Shown piece after piece: positions 1-17,164 of a stretch of DNA of 64,000 bases. The DNA lies in assembly GCA_024803745.1 (NCBI GenBank), contig JANJXV010000037.1:2975001-3039000 (forward strand), given 5' to 3'. The notes beneath the pieces are model-generated. The model had not been told where the DNA came from and did not search any database. It worked only from the letters and a program-made list of their open reading frames with translations. This stretch comes from Megascapheus bottae (lineage: Eukaryota; Chordata; Mammalia; Rodentia; Geomyidae). The position numbers and the translations under genes were made by a program. How positions within the stretch are numbered: the first letter of the stretch is position 1; each line of letters opens with the position of its first letter.

Positions 1-6142
<6,142 letters not shown>

Positions 6143-6405
6143 GGCTGTATTATCTTCAGTATCAAAGAGCAAATTTCCCCTTGTTTGAGATCAAAGCACC
6201 TGAAATGCAAACCAAGAATAGAATGTACACTAAAGAAATAGACTCAAATACAAAATCATTTCTGTAACAACACAGGTAAAAGTGTATTTGAAATACTGGT
6301 AAGAAAGTTTTAAAATATTGATAGTAGCTTATTAGAATGGTAAGTTGCATGTTAAAATAAAGAAAAGCAATCATTTATCCTGTTGGAAAAGCATATAGCT
6401 CAAAT

Positions 6406-6440
6406 TATATATATGTATGTATATATATATATATATATAT
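6406..6440. repeat. (AT)n microsatellite
   Basis: Interrupted TA/AT run in FBXO38 intron 1, just 5' of exon 2. Confidence 0.9.
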
Positions 6441-6709
6441 AAAATCAAACAAGGTAATCAAAACCTTTCAACTCTAGAGGCTTGTATTCAATATAATGAT
6501 AAATGCAATGTAAATGAATAAAGACATGCCTGAACATGAACCCATGAATAAACCTTTCAGTTGTCAATACATGCCATCTTTCCATCAGCAATTCTCTCAC
6601 CTGAGAGTGAGACTATACTAAATGAAGAGCAACTCCTTTCATGAATCTGATAAAAAAAAAAAAGAAAAAAGAAAAAAACCCAATCTTCTTCTCAAAACAA
6701 AACACTAAC

Positions 6710-7135
6710 CTGGATGCTGATGGCTCACGCCTATAATCCTAGCTACTCAGAAAGCTCAAAGCTAAAGATCAAAGTTGAAAGTCAACTATGTCAGAAACGC
6801 CCAAGAGACTCACCACAATTAACTACCAAAAAGACAAGAAGTCCAGCTGTGGCTCAAGTGTAGCATGGAGTACAGAAGCTCAGGAAGAGCACTCAGGCCC
6901 TGATTTAAGCTCCAGGTCTGGCACAATAATTAATGAAATAAACTTCAGGCCCGGCACTGGTCCCTAATGCCTACAATCCTAGCTTCTCAAGATGCTTAGA
7001 TGTAAGGACCAAGATTGGAAACCAGTCAAAGCAGGAAAGGCCAGTGAAACTCGTATCTCCAACCAACTAGTAAAATGCTTGACCACATGAGCTCTACTTC
7101 CAGAGATTGGATGAGATTAGTGAGAAAAAAAAAAA
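6710..7135 (+). repeat. Two consecutive B1-like SINEs
   Basis: The first (6710-6930) has a B1-like head (GATGGCTCACGCCTATAATC) and the tRNA-like right half. The second (6945-7135) has a similar diverged head and a long A-tail. Confidence 0.7.
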
Positions 7136-7149
7136 AAAAGGAGAGAAAA

Positions 7150-7270
7150 AAGCTCATGGGCTTTCCTGCCCAGGCTCAATTTGAAGTACAATCCTCAAAT
7201 CTCAGCCTCCTAAGTAGCTAGGATTATACCCTATTAACTGGCATATGCTATTAACTCTGGCTTGACTCTC
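7150..7270 (-). repeat. B1-like SINE head, antisense
   Basis: CTCAGCCTCCTAAGTAGCTA is the reverse of the B1-like head. It faces the plus-strand SINE ending at 7135. Confidence 0.75.
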
Positions 7271-7274
7271 CTTT

Positions 7275-8370
7275 ATCTTTCTCGCGTATAAACCCAATGA
7301 CTGTGCTCCAAAAAGTGTTGCCTAAATATTAAGTCATCTATGAAATCAACTACTCCATTTGAGTTCTCTGCTGAACTTACCACATGCCTATATAGCAATT
7401 AGTGAAGAGTCTTAGTCATATTTTTACCAGGAAAAGGATCTCTATCTTGCCTCCAGGTGGTAACAAGTCCTTACACACTATATCCTCAAAAGTCTGACTT
7501 AAGCATATCCATCAGTTTTTCTATCATTTCATACACAGCTACTATCAGAATGCTGCTCCTAAGAACAATTTCATAGGGCTGTGAACACTACTGATTGCTA
7601 CAGCAATCAATGATCTCAGCAAACATATAATCCAGGTGATAATGCTAACAGGTTCTGCATACCAGTTATCCTCTATGTATGCAAAAGCCCCTAAAACACC
7701 ATTAACCTATAGTCCAAGCCATGTAATGACTGAATGCATCAGTTAACTAACATCTTTTATGATTGTATCTTTGATTGTTCCTCATTTTGCAATGCTATAG
7801 TTTTTGGAGTCATACTTACTAGCCCCAGTATATAACCTACACTTAAATTTTAACCTAAACAACCTATACCTGAAATATCATTACATCTGCAAAATTCACT
7901 TGTTTTAAAACTCAAAACATGTTTACAAAAACATTATACACATTAGGTGGAGGCTGTGAGGTCTCCAGCAAGTCACCCCCCTCAAATCTACTTAACCTGT
8001 ACTCTGCATTAACTCTAAATACCAAAAAGCCTAAATTTGCAGACCTAACAGAATGTTAGGTAGAAGTATAATTGTACCTTCTGAAGTGGGCCTTTAAGAT
8101 CTGATCTCATAGTTACCACTTTAACAGGTAAAATAGGAGCCCTCTGCTCTAAATCTCTGGTGTGAAAAGGACTTGAGGAAATAAAAAATGGGATAAAGCA
8201 TATTTAAGACAAGTAAGGACCTATAACCAGAGGGAGAGCCATCAACCCTCTCCGGATCTCTCTGGAAATGAGCAGGAAATAAAAAGCTTCCCCAGTAAAG
8301 GACTAATTTATCTCCCTCGCCACACCTCCATCTCAGTCTTGACAAAGAATAAAATTCCTTCAAAGTTGGC
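7275..8370. other. FBXO38 intron 1, no feature seen
   Basis: AT-rich unique-looking sequence. No exon, RNA gene or recognisable repeat was found. Confidence 0.55.
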
Positions 8371-8375
8371 TACAG

Positions 8376-8745
8376 GCCGGAATTGGCAGTTTACGCTAGT
8401 AACCCCAAGTACTTGGGAGGTGCAGATCAGGTGTACTGAAGTTTGAAACCAGCCTAAGCAAAGTTAGAGAGCCTCCATCTCAACAAATAAGCTGAGCACA
8501 CGGTATGTATGATTGCAGTTGTGTAGAAGGCATAGGTAAGAGGATTGTGCTGTAAGACCAGCCTAAAGCAAAAAAGGAAATCCTATCTGAAAAAAAGACC
8601 TAAAGGAAAAAGGGATGAGAGCATGTCTCAAATAGTAGTACCTACCAGGTGCATGGCCTTGAGTTCAAACCATACCACTACCAAATGCAATACTAATACT
8701 AATAGTAATAATAATAATAATAATAAAGTTGACAACACAATCATG
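8376..8745 (+). repeat. Old B1-like dimeric SINE with SINE tail and (AAT)n
   Basis: Two B1-like segments (GTAACCCCAAGTACTTGGGA; AGACCAGCCTAAAGC), then an ID-like tract (CAGGTGCATGGCCTTGAGTT) and an AAT run at 8690-8726. Confidence 0.55.
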
Positions 8746-8759
8746 TGAGTGAAATACCC

Positions 8760-10495
8760 AGCTAGACTATTCCAGGCACTGTATGAAAAGAAAATATTCT
8801 TCCCCCCGGAACTTTTCAACACAGGGGGAAAAAGGGCCGTAGCTAGGTTTTTTTCCCCTTTCTGCTCACCCCTTTTGCCAACATTCTACCTTTTCTAGAG
8901 AAACTCAACAAAGCCTGAAAGGTCCAAAGCAATAGCAAGTTAAAAAGGAGAGTAAAGGAAGGAAAATTTGCTGAGCAGCAAGGGAGACAGGTGGAGATGT
9001 GGCGGTAGTCATGTGGTGATGACCTGGTTAAGTATAAGATCCCTATCTTATGTGAAGGCTGCATTTTTGCAGCACCACTTGTTATTCTAGGTTTACCAAG
9101 CTCTAGAGGCTCAGACTCAGAAACACAAAGAAAGTGTCACTTGGAGTGAATTACACATCTCCATGGCAACGTTAAAAGCTGAAGAAAGTCTTCAAAAGTC
9201 ACTCACAGAATGTTAAGAACTAAAGGGACCTTCTGCAGAGTCACCCTGTTTATTTTGTGAGGGTTAAAAGGCATCTGAGAATATGATAAAAGTGTTAGAT
9301 TTTTCTCCCTAGTTTCCCAAGAATAGAACTTCAAATGCATTTTCAGAAGATTCAGAACATCTAGAGAACCTTATTCAAATCTGGCCCCCTAGATTTTAAG
9401 ATCAAATAATAGAATAAGGCAGGGTAGGTCTGTAAGTCTCTTGCCAAAGGTCACCTAGAAAGGTCAAAACCCAGTTTGGGATTCAGATGCCCGCCCTATA
9501 TTACACACCTTATTATCAAGTTAGCTTTCTGACTCTGTAGCTTGCCTTCCTGCATTCCAGAGCTATGTCCCAGAGACTGGAAATGGATAGACCTGCCTCT
9601 GACACACCTTCCTTCACAAATTAAGGTTTGTAGTGCATCTAATTTAGTCTCCCACACAATAGACTGTAGCCATCCAGGCAGCCTACTATAATTTCTTGGC
9701 CAACTATTTAAAGACTATAGCTAAAGAAGGCTTTACATGTGTCCTGGCACACTAGGCACATTAAGTCTGAGCTGTTTGTGAATATACTTTAAGCCAAAGT
9801 CCCTCAAAAATTTATCACTAAAGAGTGCTTTCCTCCTTTTGTTCGGTCAGTCCAAATATCTTCCTTATCCCAAGTGAAATGATAACATTCCTATAAATTT
9901 ATTTGGGTCACCCTCCAAACCATTCCTACCTTTTAACCCTTAGAGCTCAAAGTTACCTGTACCTCTTAAAAGGAAGCCAAAGCATTTCCTGGCTTGCAAA
10001 AATCAAAATCTTCTCTTCCGTCTTCTTTCCCATTATCTGTATCTGTTTTAACATTCATAGTTCATAATTCTGATAATAGTTGATACCTGTACAATCTTTA
10101 CTCCTTAACTCTCTAAACCTTTCACATTTAAGTCTTCCTATACCTGTTCCACCTCACCAACATCCTCTATTCCTGACTTATTCCACTAGCTACTTTCCTC
10201 AGATCATGCTAAGTGCTCTAGAACATGTTGTCTTTTACTAGCACTTCATAGAGCACTTTGTCTTGCAAATGGCCAAAAATTCATCCATCTCTGTGTGTAT
10301 ATGTATATTATATATAATATTTAAACACATATAAATCTATATATATATAATTTTATAATTCTTTATAAGTTTGTTCATTTTTCTTACCCAAACCTGGGCT
10401 TCATTGAACTCAGGGGCTCACACTCCTGGTTGACTTTCTTCATTTGTTAACAACTGGCATTCTACTACTAGCTCAGCTTGGTTAAAAATTAGAGA
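8760..10495. other. FBXO38 intron 1, mostly unannotated; MIR-like segment
   Basis: Nothing coding recognised. At about 9415-9510 the words CTTGCCAAAGGTCACCTAG and GTTTGGGATTCAGATGCC resemble an antisense MIR. Confidence 0.5.
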
Positions 10496-10500
10496 CAAGA

Positions 10501-10683
10501 GGTCTGGGAGTTTGGCCTAGTAATAGAGTGCTTGCCTAGCATGCATGAAAACCCGGATTCAATTCCTTGGTAACACATACACAGAAAAAATGCCAGAACT
10601 GGTATTGTGGCTCAAGTGGTAGAACTCTAGCTCTACCAAGAACAAAGCTCAGGCCCTGAGCGCAAGCCCAGGACTGGCAAAAA

Positions 10684-10714
<31 letters not shown>

Positions 10715-10715
10715 A
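10501..10715 (+). repeat. IDL-Geo SINE with (AAAT)n tail
   Basis: Complete dimer; the tail is nine AAAT repeats. Flanks AAAATTAGAGACAAG and AAAATTTAGAAACAAG suggest a target-site duplication. Confidence 0.85.
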
Positions 10716-10737
10716 ATTTAGAAACAAGTCTTGAGGA

Positions 10738-10832
10738 TTCTTCTACCTGAGCTGGCTTCAAACTTTGACTTTCCAGGTGTCAGCCTGCTCGGTAGCTAGG
10801 ATTACAGATGTGAGCCACTGGCCTGACTTTTT
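10738..10832 (-). repeat. B1-like SINE head, antisense
   Basis: GTAGCTAGGATTACAGATGT and GAGCCACTGGCC mark the reversed head. Confidence 0.75.
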
Positions 10833-11069
10833 ACTCACAATTCTGAATTTATTTCTCAGTGTTTCTAATTAATGACAATTCTGTGGAAAAAACCGCTTAT
10901 GGATTTTCATATCTAATCATCCATTTAGGTAATCAATTTTTCATTTACTATCAAGTACCCAGTAGTGGTAACATCTAATGAAGCTCACAGTATTGGACTG
11001 GAGCTTTCTTACCTTAATCACTTCATTTCCCTACAACTTAATACTTTTCACTAACCTTATCAAAACAAC

Positions 11070-11079
11070 TATACATATA

Positions 11080-11112
<33 letters not shown>

Positions 11113-11113
11113 A
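11070..11113. repeat. (TA)n followed by T-run
   Basis: About 26 bases of TA then a 17-base T tract directly before a SINE. Confidence 0.9.
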
Positions 11114-11116
11114 ATT

Positions 11117-11360
11117 CGGCCAGGCATGGTGGCTCACACTTATAATCCTAGCTACTCAGGAGGCCAGATTTGAGGATCGTGGTGCAGAGCCAGCCTGGGC
11201 ACTAAAGAACATAAGACTCTTATCTCCAGTTAATCATTAGAAAACTGGAGTGGGGCTGTGGCTCCAGGGGTAAGGCGGGTAGCCTTGAGCTGAAGAGCTC
11301 AGGGACACTACCCAGGCCCAGAATTCAAGCCACAAGACGGACAAAACAAAACAAAAAAAG
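11117..11360 (+). repeat. B1-like/Geo composite SINE
   Basis: Head GGCCAGGCATGGTGGCTCAC, right half GGGGCTGTGGCTCCAGGGG to TTCAAGCCACAAGACGG, A-rich tail. Confidence 0.85.
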
Positions 11361-11364
11361 GGAG

Positions 11365-12375
11365 AAAAATTCAAAACACCTTATTACACTTAAAACTTCC
11401 TAATGACTTCAATAATTCTATGGTCAAGAGTTTCCCTGACCTTCAATTATCTAATCCCTTTTACTGGCTTCAACATGGCATGTCAAAGTCATCTTGCATG
11501 TCACTTAACATTAATGAAATAACTTTTGTATTTACTGTCTATAACATTGTTGCCTAAAGAGAAACTATGTGTACCACAGTAATCTGAAAAAGCAGAATTA
11601 TACTGCTGAAAACATCATAGGTATCCATCTCAACCCTTTATTTTCACAGTGAGGCCCAAAGAAGATGAGCCTGCTCAAAGCAGTTGAAATATTCCATTGT
11701 TGAAGCAAGGATTCTAGCCTTCAACTCTAGTCTAAGTCCAATTTTATTTCACTATGTACCATCTAATCCTACTGAAAGCAGTAACTTCATTTTCCTTTTT
11801 ATCCTATACGAAGCTTTAATATCTTTATAACAGTACCTCAGGTTCACAGCCATTTAAACATGTGCACACATGTGTGTAAAATACACTCATACACATCTAT
11901 ATTCCTCACCCAAAGCAAATAAAATTATGTCATCACAAATTCTTAAGAGAGAGGGATGGAGGCTAACAGATCATTCTAAAAAAAACCAGTCATCCTAAAA
12001 AATAGAGGCTTTCAAACGCACAGACGAGATTTTCAATCCACAACAAAGTTTGAGTCCTCCACACCATCATTTTTTTTTCCTCCTCCAGAAAAATCATGAC
12101 TTTACCCTATCGTTACTTTATCCTTCAGTTTGATGGAGTGAGAAAGAGAGGAAGATTAAGAACCAGATACCTAAGTACCTCAGGTGTCTTACTGCGTTTT
12201 GGAAGCTCTGGTGTCTGGGAAGAAACACCAATGGCATCTCCTACCCCAGCAGTCAACTCTTGGGAGGAGAGACGCGCTCTTCAGGCCTGCCTCTTAAGGC
12301 TCCGTGAGGGGGGATGGACTACGACTTCCCAGCTGGTTACCATATAAGAAGTACTCGACACTTTTTTTTTTGAAA
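11365..12375. other. FBXO38 intron 1, 5' part
   Basis: No exon recognised. A weak antisense MIR-like stretch lies near 11640-11740 (GTGAGGCCCAAAGAAGATG). CpG density rises from about 12380. Confidence 0.45.
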
Positions 12376-12379
12376 CACA

Positions 12380-13090
12380 GAAGCAAATTGTGGCAGGGGG
12401 CGGTGGGCCGGGGCAGTCCGTGGACCAGGCAGAACAGAATTCGGGGCTTCCGATCGTGCCAGGCGTGTCCTCGCAAGGGCTGTGGCTTTGGGAAAAACAT
12501 GTCCCCCCTCCTTCCCCCCCACACACACCCCGCAGCACCACCCTCGGCCTTCTGCAACGCGACCGCACAGACACCGTTTTCGCATTTGAATCGGGGGGTT
12601 CCGCGATGCTCGGCGCATTGTCTGAGGGGCAGGGGACCCCAGTCCAGGCCAAACATCCCACTGCATGGAGGCCCAGGGTGCAGACAAGGCCCGGGCGCCA
12701 CCGCTACGGATCCGACCCCTCCTCTCCCGGGCGCTCCAGGCCCACGGGTTCCCGAGCCCCAGAAGCCTCGGTCCCGCCGCCGCTGCCCTCGACCCGCACC
12801 CCCGGCTGTGCCGCCCGCCTCCGGGTTCCGAGGCCCCCCCGGGTGGCTGCCTCACCTATGCCGGCCCACCGTCTGTTATTGTGGTTGAGAGGGAGGGAGA
12901 CACTCCACAGGCACTTCCCGCGGCCCCCACCTCCGGGGAACTTCCGCTTCCGGCGCCGCTCAGGCATTCCGGGATGTTGTCATCCGGGAACCATCGTGGG
13001 CGTGGCTAGGTCCTGGCGCGGCGGCCATGTTGAGAGTGGCGTTCTGGGAGGCCAATGGTGCTTTTCCCCTCAGCCCGGAAGGCCCGCCCT
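12380..13090. promoter_or_regulatory. CpG-island promoter of FBXO38
   Basis: This is the only GC- and CpG-rich block in a window that is otherwise AT-rich and CpG-poor. Read on the minus strand it contains two close ETS-type cores (CCGGAAGCGGAAGT at 12953-12940). A YY1-like GCCATGTTG lies at 13024-13032. Further CpG-dense sequence extends over intron 1 to about 12.38 kb. No TATA box is evident, as expected for a housekeeping promoter. Long open frames through it on both strands are composition effects. Such islands often fire in both directions, so a divergent transcript to the right is plausible, but none can be shown from sequence. Confidence 0.85.
12856..12995 (-). other. FBXO38: FBXO38 exon 1, 5' untranslated
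   Basis: Non-coding first exon inside the CpG island. On the minus strand it ends ...GGCCGGCATAG followed by a consensus donor GTGAGG (12850-12855). The exon body (CAACCACAATAACAGACGG and around) resembles the human FBXO38 leader from memory. The 5' end is not defined by the sequence: CpG-island promoters start at scattered sites, and 12995 is an estimate placed just upstream of paired ETS-type sites. Intron 1 runs from 12855 to 6200. Confidence 0.72.
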
Positions 13091-13094
13091 GCAC

Positions 13095-13980
13095 CGCAGG
13101 CACAGGTCGTTGCCCATCCTGGAACCAGATGTACGCCATGCACCATCCGCATTCAGGACCACCGGGCTGAGTCTTTATTTGCAAATGAATAGTTTTCAAA
13201 AATTCATTCAGCTAAAAGTACTGCAGGCATGGGCATGTGCAATTAAGTCATTCTGTGACTTCCCTACATCATCTTTGCACATAGTTAATAGTATTTTATA
13301 ATCCAAAGGGCTTTCGTTGTGAAAACCTTAGATGGCTGCCACATGGTAGCAAACAGCCTTTTCCCCCCTCTTTACTGGTAAGAAATTATCTTTAGAGTGA
13401 CACCGATTGGGATGCCTTGTACTTAAAGAGGGGTGACCCGCACAGTGTCACACAGCTCAACTGACATACAAAACTTCTAAATCTCATTCTTGCACTTAAT
13501 GCTCACATAATTAGCCTGGGCTAAGTAATAAGTAAATTCAGATGTCCAGAGGGACAGCAATCTGCATGAAATTCATGGAAGATATAAGTTGACTTAGGCT
13601 CAGGGTGACTAGACTATGTTATTGGAGAATTACAGTCTGGAATAAGGGATGCTGATGCTGGTCTTTTCATGCTTTTCTTTATCAATGCAAACTTGCTGGG
13701 TCTTCTTTCACTACAGGGTTTGTGCCTGTAGTGCACAGGTATCTTGCACATTTGAGAATGTGTGTGAGGGGGGGGGGGGAAACTCTCATCATATTCATAT
13801 ACTGTTCTTTTTTGTTCCTTTCAGTGGTACTGGGATTTTGAATGCAAGGCCTCAGTGCTTACTAGGCAGATGCTCTATCATTTGACCCTGAACTTTTTGC
13901 TTGATTTTTCACACAGGGTCTCAGGTTTTTGCCCAGAGCCAGTTTGGTTCTGTGAACCTCCTAATGTTATAAGGTGAGAG
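13095..13980. other. Sequence right of the FBXO38 promoter
   Basis: No gene seen. A reversed ID-like fragment lies at about 13815-13890 (CAGTGGTACTGGGATTTTGA). This is where a divergent promoter transcript would run, but no spliceable frame is recognisable. Confidence 0.45.
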
Positions 13981-13984
13981 TTCA

Positions 13985-14570
13985 CAGAAGCCATGTTTTG
14001 CTAGTTTGAATTTTGAAGTCTTTATTAAAAGTCCAGTGCCTACATGACAGACTCTTGTCTCAAAGTCCAGCAGCCAGAAAACACACTCATATGCTTAGGA
14101 AACAGGCCAGAGATGACAGAAATAACAAATACAATACCAACACAATTCAGCTCCAATGGAGAGCTGACTTGGGACTCCATGGTAACTAGAGAACATCCAG
14201 GGGACAGGACTCAGGATTCAAACATGGAGACATGTGACATGGAAGAATGGTTTCCTAAGCTGGTTCAGGCCTAATAGGATCAGGGCAGGGGACAGGGTCA
14301 TAGAAAACAACCAGTCCCAGGTACTGGACTGATGGCCTAGTAACCTATCATCAGTCAAGTGCCCACCCCTGTCTCCAAAGATGCTTTACCTGGGGGAGCA
14401 AGTGCTTCACCTTCCCCCAGACCTTCATTTCTCCATATGCAAAGTTTTCCTGAGGCAAGCAGAGCCTTCAATCCACATACACTGAATTGCCTCTCTAACC
14501 TCTGGGCTGTTTAGCACTGGGTAAAGAATTGTCTCTACTTCCTGGGAGGCACCAGGATGCTTGAGATGCT
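13985..14570 (-). repeat. LTR-like repeat, copy 1
   Basis: Diverged copy of the same element as 17913-18700; shared words include AGTCTTTATTAA near the left end, GGAGAGCTGA, CCATGGTAACTAGAGAACA and AGTCCCAGGTACTGGACTG. Read on the minus strand, AATAAA near one end suggests an LTR or other polyadenylated element. The family was not identified. Confidence 0.6.
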
Positions 14571-14589
14571 AACAGCTCCCCCAGCACTT

Positions 14590-14745
14590 GGCTGAATGCT
14601 AAGATCATTATAGGTGTATCACCATGCCCAGCATATTGATTGAGACAGGATCTAACTTTTTACCTGGGCTGAACTTGCACACCTAATATCCCATTCTTCG
14701 TCTTCCATGTGTCTGGGATTACAGATATGAGCCATCTAGCCCTGC
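14590..14745 (-). repeat. B1-like SINE, antisense
   Basis: GTCTGGGATTACAGATATGA and GCCATCTAGCCCTG mark the reversed head. Confidence 0.65.
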
Positions 14746-15179
14746 TCATATAACTATTTCTTTGAATTTTAGCTTTGATAGTACTGTAAAAATAATATCT
14801 TCTGAAAATGAAGATAAAAATGTATTCTTATGGTATTTGTTTCTGTCAGTATCATTTTGGGCTCAGCACTGATTCAGTATTGTCAATACTAATTTTGGAT
14901 TTTTTCTGTTTAGTAGATGGTTATGGAAATAAGAATGAGCTACCAAAAAGTTTAGTATAGAGCCTGACATGTACAAAAAGCATTCAGTAAGATTGGGACG
15001 AAAAGAATTTGTTTCAGCATAGTTACACTGAATTTTTAACTCAGTTGAAAAATTGTTTCATGAGAAATCCTTGTTTATTAAGAAGCGTCATGAGAAGGCA
15101 AAAGTATTTTTGACTAAGGTTTCCTAAGCTCAAGTTTAGAAAAAGTAAGCCAAATCATATCAGGAAATCATTGTCAAAA

Positions 15180-15345
15180 ATGCATAGTAGACACAACACA
15201 TTATGTGGGAAAGTAAACTTTACACCTGGAAGGAGGGAGAAAAATGGGAGAGGGGACAAGAAATGTACTCATTACCTTATGCATGTAACTGTAACCCCTT
15301 GGTACATCACCTTGAAAATAAAATTACATTAAAAAATTAAAAAAT
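15180..15345 (+). mobile_element. LINE-1 3' end remnant
   Basis: Short tail with GTACTCATTACCTTATGCAT and ATGTAACTGTAACCCCTTGG, then an AATAAA and A-rich end. It is an older variant of the 3'UTR seen elsewhere. Confidence 0.65.
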
Positions 15346-15643
15346 GCCTAATAGAGTTGTTTTTCTCTACAATGCCTAATAATGTACCAAATTTCCAGTT
15401 TTGCTACATAATTACCTGTATTTGTTTCTTGTGAGGTAATATTTGTAATCCATTCAGAATTACCTAGCATGACCCAAACACTCCACAAAAGTTAGCTGTT
15501 ATTTGTTTAAGATCTATTTTCCTTCCCACTCCTCAGTTATTTCTAGATTATTGAAGACTGGAGGCTGAATTCTTAGCATTTTTGTTTCTGAACTTTACTT
15601 TCAAAATGCCCTGCTTCCCCAAGTTATATAAAGAAATTCAGCA

Positions 15644-15874
15644 AAAGAATGTCTTATTAGGGGACTGGGAGTTTGGCCTAGTGGTTAAAGTGCTTGCCTA
15701 GCATGCATGAAGACCCAGGTTCGATTCCTCGGTACCACATACATAGAAAAAAGCTGGAAGTGGTGCTGAGGCTCAATTGGTAGAGCTCTAGCCTTGAGAA
15801 AGTCCAAGGACAGTGCTCAGGCCCTGAGCTCAAGCCCAGGACTGGCAAAAAAAAAAAAAGAATGTCTTATTAGG
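15644..15874 (+). repeat. IDL-Geo SINE with perfect 18-base target-site duplication
   Basis: AAAGAATGTCTTATTAGG occurs at 15644-15661 and 15857-15874 around a full dimer with a pure A-tail of 13. Identical flanks indicate a recent insertion. Confidence 0.93.
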
Positions 15875-16031
15875 CATATGCATATATAACAGCAATTTCA
15901 AAACCAATACAAAAAATATATTAGGAAACACAGAAACAAAAATACATAAGAAACTTTTCATTTATACAAATCTGAGTGCTGATTAAGCTTTAAGCAACAC
16001 AGTCAGAATAGTAATAATAATTATAATTATT

Positions 16032-16214
16032 TTCCAGTCCTAGGGCTTGAACTCTGAATCTGGACAGTATCCTTCAGCACTTTTGCTCAAGGCTAGCCAC
16101 TTGAGCCACAGCACTAGTTCCAACTTTTTCTGTGTATCTGGTACCAAGGAATTGAACCCAGGGATCCATGCATGCTAGGTGAGCACTCTACCATTAAGCC
16201 ATACTTCAGGACCC
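16032..16214 (-). repeat. IDL-Geo SINE, antisense
   Basis: Reversed dimer from CCAGTCCTAGGGCTTGAACT to AAGCCATACTTCAGGACC. Confidence 0.85.
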
Positions 16215-16244
16215 TCTGAGACTCTTTTTTTATAATAAATCACA

Positions 16245-16380
16245 GGAAAATGCTGGAAGTGGCACTGTGGCTCAGGTGGGAGAGTGCTAGCCTTCAGCAA
16301 AAGGAGCTCAGGGACAACATCCAGACCCAGAGTTCAAGCTCCAAGATCAGCAATAAATAATAAAATAATGAACAAACAAA
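16245..16380 (+). repeat. SINE right half (Geo)
   Basis: GCACTGTGGCTCAGGTGGGA to GAGTTCAAGCTCCAAGATC with an (AATA)-type tail, head missing. Confidence 0.75.
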
Positions 16381-16419
16381 CTCAAAAAGTTAAATACCAA
16401 AGAAAAACTTTATAATTAA

Positions 16420-16990
16420 CAAATGGGCAAATTGAATACACAGTTCTCAAAAGTACAATTGGCAAAGAATTACATCACAAATGGCTCAACATGCTTAGAA
16501 ACAAAGAAAATGTAAATAAAAATAATATTGACATTTCATCTCATCCTAGTAACAAATTTTATCATAAAAAGCACAAAGAACAGCAGGGTTCAAGATGGGA
16601 GAAGGAATCCTTTACGTTGTTGGTGAAAATATGAATTTGTGTAGTCACTATGGAAAACAATATGGAGGTTCCTAAAAAAATGATTGTAATATCCTGTTAT
16701 ATCACTCTTAGACATAAATGAAATCAACCTGGATATCCAGGAATGGATGAATAAAAAATAATACACACAAACATTACTCCGCCATAGGATGAGTAAAATT
16801 TAGTGTATTGCAGAAAAGTGGAGATCATCATATTGAAGAAGATAAGCAAAGCTCAGAAAAACAAATATTGCATGTTTTTGATCATATGTGGAATCTAGAC
16901 CTAAAAAAATGACAACAATAATAATAGTATGACAGGATTGTGAAAGGAATCGGGGATAGAGGAAGGGAAACCAGCAAGAGAGGGTATAAG
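16420..16990 (+). mobile_element. Old LINE-1 ORF2 3' end
   Basis: Degenerate plus-strand LINE-1 sequence with recognisable words such as ACTATGGAAAACAATATGGA, GGATATCCAGGAATGGATG and ATCATATGTGGAATCTAGA. Stops and indels are frequent. A SINE right half follows at 17008. Confidence 0.7.
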
Positions 16991-17007
16991 AGCTGCAGAG
17001 GGATGAT

Positions 17008-17160
17008 AAGACCTTGAGCTGTGGCTCAAATGGTAGAGTGTTCACTTTGAGAAAGCTCAAGGGCAGTGCCCAGGCTCTGAGTTCAAGCCCCAAGATTGGA
17101 TCTTCAGATCACAGCCTCCTGAATAGTTAGGATTATAGATGTGAGCCATTGGTGCCTGGC
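17008..17160. repeat. SINE right half (+) joined to reversed B1-like head
   Basis: 17008-17100 is the plus-strand right half (GAGCTGTGGCTCAAATGGTA). 17100-17160 is a reversed head (GATTATAGATGTGAGCCA). Confidence 0.65.
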
Positions 17161-17164
17161 TTCT

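Noticed and set aside
12390..13301. 303-codon plus-strand open frame and several overlapping frames through the GC-rich block
   Set aside because: The CpG island lacks stop codons because of its composition. Frames of similar length occur in several overlapping phases on both strands, residues are Pro/Arg/Gly-rich without a domain, and the FBXO38 non-coding exon explains the locus.
15661..15730. tRNA-like A and B boxes, suggesting tRNA genes
   Set aside because: They recur many times with A-tails and target-site duplications and form part of IDL-Geo or ID SINEs. No cloverleaf tRNA gene was found.
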